Made by a program: the position numbers and the translations under genes
Shown here: positions 11,901-21,600 of the stretch, piece after piece
Layout of the letters: the number at the start of each line of letters is the position of its first letter
How positions within the stretch are numbered: the first letter of the stretch is position 1
Assembly (NCBI GenBank): GCA_026119855.1
Contig: JAOWBW010000869.1
Span: 248,001 to 312,000 of the forward strand
Direction: 5' to 3'
Length of the DNA stretch: 64,000 nt
DNA from: Campanula takesimana
Lineage: Eukaryota; Streptophyta; Magnoliopsida; Asterales; Campanulaceae
Notes under the pieces: generated by a model
Databases searched by the model: none
What the model saw: the letters and a program-made list of their open reading frames with translations, nothing else
What the model was told of the DNA's origin: nothing

Positions 11901-12989
11901 TAAAATCCATTGCATGTCAGAACAATCACAGCATACAGAACAGTATTATCGAAACTTACATCTTTTAGGGTAGCAAGGATCTCTTTCAAAGCTGAAGGGG
12001 CAACTGCATCATGGGATATGAGCTTCTGCAGACATGATAACCCAATGACACTTAGCTTAACGGTCTTAACCTCGCAAGCCATCAAAAATATCCTTAGTAT
12101 ATCCTCATTATCTGCAATTTCACTTGCACTTGACAACGAGCGAAGCTGCAATTTCCCATTAAACAAGCACAAGTATCAGGTTCAGCTCTAGATCCCAATA
12201 ATACAAAAAAAAAACTGTATTGCAATATAGACTAGTTGAAATTGACATAACGTGGAGCACTTTCTTGTATAAACCCGGAGACTTAAATCTTTTTGTTTGT
12301 GAGTTGATTCAACAAAATACAGAGTCGTGCACAAAGAGATTAGCTTACAGCAACCACTAAGAAAAAGTATACCCTTGCAGGACCCATATCCCCATTTGTG
12401 AGGAGTGCCAGTTTAAGAACTCCATTCCGTTAATAATACTCCCTCCAACATCACGTTACAAAAGAAGAAAGTTGCATTTGACAATTCAAACTTTTCAATA
12501 TCGCACTTTTGCTTAGCTATCATGATTTCTCCGGAAAGACATAAAGAAAATGAAGATAGTGACTATTGATGCTTGAGCTTAAGAAATGCAACACTTCTTT
12601 TAGGCTAACCCCAAGCTGAAATGTCACTCTTCTTTTAGCCGGAGGGAGATACACTTACAAGATGCCCAAACCCAGATAATATGCAAAATTATACTCCGTA
12701 TGTTCACTGCCTAATCGAAATCAATAAGCTTGAACAGTACAAGCCTCATAATTGATCAATTCATTAGTAAGAATGAAAAACCAAGACAAATAATTCAAAT
12801 AAACTTGATACAATGAAAAAAAAATGTTGAGATTGACAAATAAGAAATGCAAACTTGGAATCAAATCAAAAGTGCTGATATGACCTTCAGTATAGCGTGT
12901 TCAGCTCCGTCTTTGACAGCGGGATATCTACGGCGGGCTTCGGCGGAGAGAGCACGGAGATCCGACTCCAGTACCGCCATGAACGCCAT
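5915..12989 (-). CDS. MON2: MON2-like protein, N-terminal exons (partial)
   Basis: Large endosome-to-Golgi trafficking protein of the MON2 family, related to the N-terminal (DCB/HUS) half of large Arf-GEFs but without a Sec7 domain. Exons in order: 12885-12989, 11960-12145, 10654-10743, 9581-9654, 9271-9426, 8862-8982, 8633-8688, 7903-7957, 7762-7818, 7575-7676, 6057-6137 and 5915-5967. All have GT-AG borders and matching phases, giving about 378 codons. The start is ATG 12989 (MAFMAVLESDLRAL). Recognisable stretches: EARRRYPAVKDGAEHAILK, LSVIGLSCLQKLISHDAV, LKTLQTILIIFQ, TAAATFRQAVALIFDHVLSA, GKLGLRLLEDLTALAAGGS, SNYVVVFRTLLPYEQ, GEPYFRRVVLRSVAHIIRLY, LDLPLWHRILVLEILR, GFCVEARTLRILFQNFD. The family protein is about 1,600 residues. 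The next exon is not found between 5914 and position 1, so intron 12 exceeds 5.9 kb or the gene is truncated. Confidence 0.93.
9980..10239. mobile_element. Stowaway-type MITE in a MON2 intron
   Basis: Inverted repeats CTCCTTCCGTCCCAGCAGAA and its partner (TTGTGCTGGGACGGAGAGAG), with TA on both sides. Lies between MON2 exons 3 and 4. Belongs to the subgroup with internal ACTCATTCTCTCTC blocks. Confidence 0.85.
12441..12647. mobile_element. Degenerate Stowaway-like MITE in MON2 intron 1
   Basis: CTCCCTCCAACATCACG on the left and GCCGGAGGGAGATAC on the right. Both ends have drifted, so the boundary is approximate. Confidence 0.5.
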
Positions 12990-13364
12990 TTCTTATGATA
13001 ATAATTATACTATGTGAAAGAGATCGAATTGAAGGTTTAGAAATTGGGAATTGAATGTTTAGGAGTAAACATTAGATGGATCTTGTGAATCAAAATGAAT
13101 TTAGGACTAGTGAAGTTACGTTCACACTTTGACGACGGAGACGGCGACGAACAGATCTTATTTTTGTGATTTATTAGTACGACGCCGGCGGGGACATCAG
13201 CTTGTTTTTTCTCAGTCTCTGTTTCAGTTGCACGTGTGTTGATGGTTTTTGGGCTTTTTCGAGATCGCTTCCGGTGGTTTGGGCCCATTTTAATGTTTGG
13301 GCCAATTTTGAGATGGTTAACTCAAAAAATTCAAGGTTGTTACTTATCCTTCATTTAGTATTTA
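12990..13364 (-). promoter_or_regulatory. Probable 5' UTR and promoter region of MON2
   Basis: Gene-free stretch directly upstream of the MON2 start codon. A 5' UTR is expected next to ATG 12989. No TATA box or transcription start can be assigned with confidence. The LTR remnant at 13365 begins about 375 bp upstream of the start codon, so it may mark the edge of the promoter. Confidence 0.4.
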
Positions 13365-13777
13365 GTGGTGGGGTGGTCGCGGTCCCAACACTTGGTATCA
13401 GAACTTAGGTCGATGGATGGGTCCGGCGAGCATTGGACCCCGTGTGTGAGATATGTGAGATTTCTTTTGGTGTGACCTCGCAAATGGAGCACTGTGTGTT
13501 CCTTGTGTCGAAAGTCTTCTCGATATTGATGATCGGGCAGCGTGCCCCGCAGGTGGTGAATAGCGGCGGTGCAAGTAAACTTCGTTGGATGTGGTCTTCG
13601 GTGCAAGTAAACTTCGGTAATTGAAAGAAGATTTGCTTAGTATATAAAGGCGTTCACACACTCCATTAATATGGGGCCTTTTGAGATTTGACCCATATAC
13701 AAATCCATGCGGACTGGGACCAAAACGGACAAATATCATACTATTGTGGAGTGGTGGGGATGATCGCGGTCCCAACA
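13365..13777 (+). mobile_element. Short LTR element remnant with primer-binding site
   Basis: Two near-identical end pieces, GTGGTGGGGTGGTCGCGG and GTGGTGGGGATGATCGCG, each run on into TCCCAACA. They end at 13390 and 13777 and look like the 3' ends of two LTRs. Directly after the first comes CTTGGTATCAGAACT, which fits the initiator-tRNA-Met primer-binding site of plant LTR elements (TGGTATCAGAGC) with one mismatch. Only about 390 bp separate the ends and there is no gag or pol, so this resembles a TRIM or a heavily deleted element. The left LTR is reduced to about 26 bp. Confidence 0.65.
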
Positions 13778-13865
13778 GCTTATTTATATAAGCCATATTT
13801 TTACCAATATTTGTTGTTGTGGAAAAAATAAATACATGGTCCCTTACAATCATTCGGATGGTAAA

Positions 13866-14912
13866 AAACTTATTTTAGTTTAAATTTAGTTTGCAGGTCT
13901 ACGAATAAGTTTAAATGTTTTCCCAACATCTATTCAACGTTATTAAATACAATAAAGTCTCTAAATTTGTCAAATCATCAACTGAGTCTTAAAGTTGAGT
14001 TGAGATTTCTTGTACCACTTTTATGTGCCACTTCATGTACCACTTGTAATCCAACCGTTCACATGTTTGCATAATATTACAATAATACCAATCTCAATAA
14101 CTGTGAGCCATTAGATCACTTGTGGCACATGAAGTGGTACACGATGTGGCACAGAGGATTTGGACTCCTAAAAGTTGGTGTTCTGTTATGTTATCGAGGA
14201 ACATGACCATAGTACAGTGTTGTACAATATAACAAAATTAATTATTACAAAGCTCGACCGTTGTGCCATAGAAGATCTTTTTTTAAACGCAAATATGTTG
14301 GAGAAATTTGTTTTGTTTTGAGAATGACATTGACTCCATATGATCTGCGTTTGTCATTCAAGTTCCAGAGACAACAAAATATGTTGGAGAATTTTTTTTT
14401 TAAACTTATTTTAGTTTAAATTTAGTTTGCAGGTCTACGAATAAGTTTAAATGTTTTCCCAACATCTATTCAACGATATTAAATACAATAAAGTCTCTAA
14501 ATTTGTCAAATCATCAACTGAGTCTTAAAGTTGAGTTGAGATCTCGTGTACCACTTTTATGTGCCACTTCATGTACCACTTGTAATTCAACCGTTCACAT
14601 GTTTGCATAATATTACAATAATGCCAATCTCAATAACTGTGAGCCATTAGATCACTTGTGGCACATGAAGTGGTACACGGAGTGGCACTGAGGATTTGGA
14701 CTCCTGAAAGTTGGTGTTCTGTTATGTTATCGAGGAACACGACCATAGTACAGTGTTGTGCAATATAACAAAATTAGTTATTACAAAGCTCGACCGTTGT
14801 GCCATAGAAGAATTTTTTTTAAACGCAAATATGTTGGAGAAATTTGTTTTGTTTTGAGAACGACATTGACTCCATATGATCTGCGTTTGTCATTCAAGTT
14901 CCAGAGACAACA
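13866..14912. repeat. 536-bp tandem duplication with inner inverted repeats
   Basis: Copy 1 is 13866-14401 and copy 2 is 14402-14912; they differ at only a few per cent of positions. Each copy holds an internal inverted repeat, TATGTGCCACTTCATGTACC against GGCACATGAAGTGGTACAC about 100 bp away. No open frame or known gene is seen. High similarity suggests a recent duplication. Confidence 0.9.
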
Positions 14913-14934
14913 ATTACAATAAATTTTATCATAC

Positions 14935-16463
14935 CCAATAACTAGGGACGGAGCCCTTTAGGGGCAAGGGGGTCAATTGACCCCTGGACTTTTAAAAAAT
15001 AAAATTTTTACCCCTTCCACTTTAAATAAAGTACACATGTATGCAATTTTGACCACCTTGAATTTTGATAAAATTGCAAATTATGCTTAAAAATTTAGAG
15101 AAAGTAAGGTTAATGTAATGAACATGGGAAACTTTGAAAGAGTTCAAATTGAATGGTTATATTGTAAATTTTAATACCTTCTCCGTCCCAAATTGAATGT
15201 CAAAAAAAAAAAAAAAAAAAAAAAACTAAAATTTTCTCTTATTCAAGATTAAATTTGATTTTTTTAGGCTTTCGATTTAGACGGAGGTTGTATAAATTTT
15301 GGTAATATCTAAACCTTTTTAAAAAAAGAGGTGGTCTCCTGTACATCCGTTGTACGGCGTACAACGGAGCCGCCCAGCCAAGCAGCCCAGCCGCCGAGCC
15401 GATTTTTTTTTTTTTTTTGCCACCCCAACTTTTTTTCCTTAAACAAAAAGTAACACTTAGTATAACGAAATGTAACACTTTTTGTTCCAAAATGTACCAC
15501 TATTTTGGTGCAATACATTAAAAATAACATAAAGATTGACAACTAAACTAATGTCACACTTTTTATAAATGAATGTAACACTATTTTTTTCAAATGTAAC
15601 ACTTTTTCCCCCCAACATTAACATATGATTGACAACTAAACTAATGTTACATTTTATAAAAAATAAATGTAACATTTTTTTTTCTGAATTGTAACATTTT
15701 ACATTCTTAAATGTAACATTATATACGAAATGTAACAATTTTTTATTGAGAAAGTAACAATTGAAATGCAAACCCATTTTTTTTTTTTTATAAAAAACTG
15801 CTGTTATATTTAACAGTAGAAAAGTGTTACTTTTTGAAGATGAAAGTGTTACTTTTATCAGAACAGAGTGTTACATTTGAGCTGACAAGCAGATCAATTT
15901 TTTTGTGTCTTAAAAAGTATTTTTTTTTTTAAAAAAAATCAAACCATATCATGACCTATGTAGTTTTCTTCATCTCGACGAGACGAACACAACGGTATTT
16001 TTATTTTATTTTTGTGAGTTATAAATCTCAAGATATAACATTTTAAAGTTATTGGAGGTTTTTTTTTTTAAAATTGACACGTGTCGCGCTGGGAGTGGAA
16101 GAATGGCTGGCGAGCGGGGCGGGTCGGGCTGGTCCATGGGCAATGCCCGTCGCACATGGTACACCGGATGTACCTAAGAATTTGTCTTAAAAAAATCACT
16201 AGATAAGTCCATAGTACCATATACTTCTATCATTCCAAAAAATATAAGTAATTTTACTTTTAGTTTACCAAAACGTCATCATGCTTTTAAATATAGCAAT
16301 AAATATATTGTTATCTTAGGACGGACCAAAAAGTAAAGCATGTTTAATGTTAAGTTTTCAAATGAAAAAATGATGTAATCCTAAGCTAGTACGAGTATGT
16401 TTTTGTATTAGTTATACTTTGACCCCATCACTTTAATTACTGGCTACGGTCCCTGCCAATAAC
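14935..16463. mobile_element. Non-autonomous hAT element, 1.5 kb
   Basis: Element 14943-16455. An exact 8-bp target duplication CCAATAAC flanks it (14935-14942 and 16456-16463), the hAT signature. Terminal repeats are TAGGGACGGAGCC and CAGGGACCGTAGCC (complement of the right end). There is no transposase. The interior carries a poly-A tract near 15200, a degenerate half MITE, and many ATGTAACA(C/T)TTTT words on both strands (about 15445-15880). A possible inner element spans 15348-16181, with ends GTACATCCGTTGTAC and GTACATCCGGTGTAC (right end complemented). Confidence 0.88.
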
Positions 16464-16630
16464 AATCAACAAAAGTCAAAGTCAATCACTCACGCGTATT
16501 GAAATTGTTTTTAAAAAAGTTTGTTTTCAATCATGGCAGTTGTATGTAGATTTGAAATTTGTAATTTTTATTATTAATGCAAGTAAATATTTTTGCTAAC
16601 TACCACTTATTAAAAACATATATACTTACA

Positions 16631-17639
16631 TTAACCCTTGGAAAAACTGCAATATAGTACCTGAACTATTGGGGTTATTTTGGATTTGGTACCTGGACTC
16701 TTATTTTTTGCAGCCGTCATCTCCAAACTCTAATTTTTACTGTATCCGTCATACCTATCACTAACGACATCCATTTTTTTCCGTTAAGCTAGTCATGTGC
16801 CATACATGTGACTAAATTTTAAGGGTAAAGATGTCAATTCTAAAATATCCTCACCCTCCCTTCTTCCCCAAAACCCTCCGACTACGACACCACCCCTCCG
16901 ATTCCCTCCGCCGAAGAAATTTCCTTCTCAATCCATTTTCTGAATCTTCTTCGAAGAAATTTCCTTCTCAACGCCAAGTTTATAAATACCTTCATCAACA
17001 ATCGATTTTCTCATCAGATTGTAAATATGAACAATCTCTTTGCCATAACCATTTGAAATCATACACTCGGCAATCAATTTCAAATCGATCATCGCAATCG
17101 CCGACGCATCTTCAACATCCGCAATAAGTTTATCCACAACTCGAATCTCATCCTCCAATTCACCGCCAAAACCAGACAAACTAGACCGAGTTGAAGCAAG
17201 TGCAGATCGAGCCGACACAATTAACGACCGAGTTGAAACCGATTCAGGATCCAAACAAGCTCGATTCATCGACAAAATCTGATAAAACTCCTGCAACCGT
17301 TCTTTTTTATCAGAGATGAAATCTTCGGTGGAGTTTAGGAGAGTGAAAGGGTCTTCGTCGTCGTCGTCGGAGGGGTGGTGTCGTCGTCGTCGGAGGGTTT
17401 TGGGGAAGAAGGGGGTGAGGATATTTCAGAATTGACATCTTTACCCTTAAAATTTAGTCACATGTATGGCACATGACTAACTTAACGGGAAAAAGTGGAT
17501 GTCGTTAGTGGTAGGTATGACGGATACAGTAAAAATTAGAGTTTGGGTATGACGGGTGCAAAAAATGAGAGTCCAGGTACCAAATCCAAAATAACCTCAA
17601 TAGTTCAGGTACTATATTTACAGTTTTTCCTTAACCTTT
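16631..17639 (-). mobile_element. Pack-MULE carrying an EXO70 fragment
   Basis: Element 16640-17630 (991 bp), flanked by a 9-bp target duplication with one mismatch: TTAACCCTT (16631-16639) and TTAACCTTT (17631-17639). Inverted repeats are about 250 bp long, starting GGAAAAACTGCAATATAGTA. The core is a fragment of an EXO70 gene on the minus strand. No transposase. It lies in the intergenic space 1 kb upstream of the SEC-C gene. Confidence 0.88.
16928..17380 (-). pseudogene. Captured fragment of an EXO70 exocyst gene
   Basis: Minus-strand open frame with an in-frame ATG at 17296; the frame extends further upstream without a stop through an acidic SDDDDEDPF stretch. It reads EFYQILSMNRACLDPESVST, then a serine-rich linker, then LIADVEDASAIAMIDLKLIA, ECMISNGYGKEIVHIYNLMR and KSIVDEGIYKLGVEKEIS, ending KIQKMD and a stop at about 16928. 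These are the conserved N-terminal helices of plant EXO70 proteins, the exocyst subunit that tethers secretory vesicles to the plasma membrane. The stop falls where the family continues MDWEVLE. The frame is intact for over 120 codons, which suggests recent capture. It encodes no complete EXO70 domain. Confidence 0.85.
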
Positions 17640-17757
17640 ATAGTCAGTTGTAACTATTTTGATTTAATTCCCGACATTTATCGTTTTTTTTTTAAAGATG
17701 TTGGTGTTACTCTAGTTTCATACTAATAACAATTACATCACTTACATTTTTTTAAAA

Positions 17758-18161
17758 GGTGTTGTTGTTCACATTTGAAAAAATAATTGGTGCACCCGTA
17801 AGTATGCTTAAAAAAATTAATTGTACAACAATGTGAAGCATTTTTACATACTCCCTCTAGCTCACTTGAAATATGATGTTTTATCATTTTAAGTATCACA
17901 CTCCAAATAAGACACCCCATAATAGAAAGTTTTTATTATTTTGTTATTAATGAGACTTACTTGTCACATTAACAACAACTTTTCATTTATTATTTTCTAC
18001 CCACTTTATCTCTTCTTCATACTCCCAACACATATTTTTCCAACGTTTTTTTACAACAAAAGATTATTAATCTTTAATATCTCTGTAGGATCGAAAATCC
18101 TATTTTGAGTGGGACAGAGTGAGTATATACTAAATATTTTACGGGTGTGAACAACAACGCC
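17758..18161. mobile_element. TIR element with GGTGTTGTTGTTCACA ends
   Basis: Left end GGTGTTGTTGTTCACATTTG and right end GGGTGTGAACAACAACGCC form an imperfect inverted repeat. It shares CACCCGTAA and GTTGTT motifs with the element at 30761-30893, so the two may be one family. A Stowaway MITE is nested inside (17851-18123). Confidence 0.5.
17851..18123. mobile_element. Stowaway-type MITE upstream of the SEC-C gene
   Basis: Ends CTCCCTCTAGCTCACTTGA and TTGAGTGGGACAGAGTGAG, with TA duplications. Degenerate at the ends. Confidence 0.75.
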
Positions 18162-18681
18162 ATTTTTAATCTCTTAAAAAAAATATGCAACTTTTTGTGG
18201 ACTGGGAGAAGGTTGTAAAGGAACCGAGCCGAGCTTTGGTGTTTCGAAGAGTTCCAAGCTAGTTGCGAGCTGTATACCTCGATGTCGAACTCGAGTTGTA
18301 ACTAGCCGAACTCGAGCTTAGTTTTTTTTCCCCAAAAAATCTGACTTTCGTCGAGTTTGAGCATCAGTGATCTATAGTGAAAACATGGATTAGATAGTGT
18401 GAAACTGTACATTATTAAAAAGTGTGTCATTTCATCAAATCTATGATATTGTAATCATTATTCTTCCACAAACAAATTTTAACAACCGAGTCGAGTTCAA
18501 GCCAATCTGATTTTTTTTTTTTTTTTTGTATCTGACAAGTTTATTCAGCCGAACTTTTTAACTGGCTATCTGAGTCCATTAGAATCGAAACTAATCAAAA
18601 CTAATCAAACAAATAAACAAACCGCGGTTGAGCTAAACCCTAAACCCTCTTAGTTTGAAGCTCATCTGTGCAGATGCTTTA
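18162..18681. other. Upstream region of the SEC-C gene
   Basis: AT-rich, with several GAGCCGAGC/AACTCGAG-like words and an 18-bp T run near 18511. No gene. The 3' 50 bp (TAAACCCTAAACCCTCTTAG) directly precede the start codon; telobox-like AAACCCTAAACCC is a known promoter or leader element of plant housekeeping genes, inferred here only by motif. Confidence 0.4.
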
Positions 18682-21600
18682 ATGGCACATAGACGCCTCA
18701 TTTTCACGGCCCTGCATTCCGACACCGGCGCCGTCGTTACTCCGTCGCATCGCCACCGGTGGATATCGACAACCAACCACTTGAATAGCACCTCATGGAT
18801 GAACAAGATCAAAGGCGTCTTCACTGGCGAAAAGCCTCCTTCCGACTCCCCTTCACAACCCACTGCCGACTCATTCACCCTTCTTCGTAAGTCCCCAATT
18901 TTTTTATTTACATTCTGGTTGACTATATAAATTTACTAATTATCATAATATTGTTGAAAAAAGAAACATACATTCTCACACCCTTTAGACGAGTGTCCAT
19001 TTTTCTACGAATTTACTAAGTATAATACTCATTTGGTCCCAAAATGATAGTCTTATTTCCGTGTTTGTTTCTCCCAGAAAGTTGGTCTCATTTTAAAAGT
19101 TAAGGTTTAAAAATCACCGAATTTCCAAAATTTATAATGTAACCTTAAATTGTTTAATTGTCAAACGGGACTATCAATTTTGGGATGGAGGGAGTAGTAT
19201 TCATTTCGTCCTGAAATAAGTGTTATATTTGAGCTGATCATCTTGATTGAAAATTGACAAATTTTTTCTTTATGAGAAAATAAATATTTTTCATGAAAAA
19301 TCTGAAAACGATTATCGATATTTTTTATAACGGTGCACGGATAACAAGTTTCATCAGGATACTCTATTTATCATGATATTTTTGGGTCAAAGTTCAATCA
19401 AGTTGTGGAATAGAGTTAAAGTATGACATTTATTTATGAACATGAATCAAGTGAGTATATAATTCCAGTGTACACTTGTACTAATACTATTACGCAAGTG
19501 GATAGTAAGGGTGCTTCTGTATCACTAGAATTTATCAAAAGTTAGTTTTCTGAATTTTGTTGAAAAGTGAATAACAAACAGTCATTAAGGGATGGAGGAG
19601 TATTAGTATTAGATTGTTAGTAATACTTATGTGTATTGGGTATGGTCTTATGAAAGAGTTTGCGGATCAGTTAAAAAATGCAAGGAAGTTGGGGACGTTC
19701 AAACAGTACATGGTTGGCCGAAGCAGTGAAGCCACTTTTGCCGATGCTTTTGAGAAACAAGAGTCTGTTCTTCGCTATCTAGGAGGTCTTGATCCTTCCG
19801 GACAGGTTTTCCCCTGAATGCTAATCATTCTTCGTGTTTTATGTATCTGCTTCTTATTTATTTTATCAAACAATTATCCTTACAAGACAAACATGAGTTG
19901 AAGTAGAAGATTGTGTAATTAGAATGATCGATCTGATCATAGTAAGAATTTTCTTTATAGGGTACTAATTTGGAGCATCTGGAAAAGTAATGCGTTGAGC
20001 AATAAAATCCTTCCACATCATGGTTCAAATGGGCTTCCTATCATTTTTTTCCTCCCATTTTATCTCTTGTATTTCTGTTTCAGTTTTCGAACCAGTAACA
20101 GACCTGCAGTTTGCTCTATCTTTTTGCACTAGTGAAAGTGGGAACTTTTTTTCTTCTCTATGGTCTGCTTGATTTGGACAAGAGGAAATACCAATGTTAT
20201 TGACTATCCCGAAGCTGCTCCTTTTAGTTAGGAAAAAATGCAAAAAAAGTACCTCAATTGGCCACTTTGTGCTTGTTTAGTAACTTATGTCATTTTTAGT
20301 GCACCAGAAGTACCTCAACTGATATTTTGTGCAACGGAGGTCACTAAGCACTAACTCCATCCATTTTTCCCCGTAAATAGTCATGTGCCAGTGCACATGA
20401 CTATTTAAAAAGGGTAAAAAATGTCAAAACAAAACTCATCCCCCAAATTCCTTACACCCCTCATTTCTTTACCCCCAAATTCCCCTACCCATTCCCCTTC
20501 TTCTTCCCCAGTTCCATTTCCCGTCCCTCTAAGCCACCGCCGGTCCCACCCCCATTTTCCTTTTATGTCCCAATTAATTCCCTCTTCCCATAATCTCTTC
20601 TCACACTCGGCACATCCAGAAGTTTCGATCTTAAAAATCAAAACCCTCATATGAAATATGGATTCAACATATTTTTCTGAAGTTGAGTGAAATTTGTGGT
20701 TGATTTTATGGATACAATGAACTAGGTTCTCCGATTCCAACGATATTATCGGCCACCACGAATGATTCCACCACCACCGCGCCTTCCGATATCACCGCCC
20801 TCATCCGCCTCTCCAAGACCCTCAAATCAATTTTGGATTCCCCCACCCCTTTTGAATACTTCCTTGACGATGAGTGTTATGAAATTCGAGCCCCTGTTAG
20901 TGTTTTAGGGTATTGCTTGTTTTTTTTTTAGATTCAACTCATTTCATTTTAACTTGGTTCATATCTTGATAATATTACGTAAGAAATTTAGTGGGTGTCT
21001 TTGATTTATATGATGTTTCATTGAATGAATTGATGTGGAATTTAAAGAAACGGGTCGGCTTAATGGAGGTGATGCCAGACGGAGCAGAGGGAGCAGTAGC
21101 CGGAGCGGTGACCGTGAGAGGGGAAGAAGGATCTGCCGGAGGCGGCGGTGGTTGGCCGGAGATTGTGTGTGTGTGTGACTGTGTGTGTGTGTAGAGAGAG
21201 AGAAGGAAGAAAGGGTGGGGATATTCTCTTTACACAGGTTTCCTATTTTACCCCTCAATAAATGGCACATGACCAAGAACATGAATATTTAACGTCTAAA
21301 TACTAACGGTGTTAGCCAAAGTGACCTTGGCTGCACAAAGTGGCCATTTGAGGAACTATACCTGCAACAAAAATGACATTAGGTACCAAACCTGCACAAA
21401 GTGTCCAATTGAGGTACTTTTTTTGCATTTTCTCTTTTAGTTATTTCTGAATTGATACTACATTTTAACAGTTTTATCATTGCTTTCGCTATTCTATGTA
21501 TTTATCTTTTTCAAGTTGAGTTATATTGTAAATAAATTCATTGTACTGGGACGCATTTGAATTTTGACTATTTTCAAATGAATACCGAATTTGTCACTGA

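Noticed and set aside
15239..15777. Overlapping minus-strand frames with repeated KCYISL/VTF words
   Set aside because: They translate the ATGTAACA repeat words of the hAT element.
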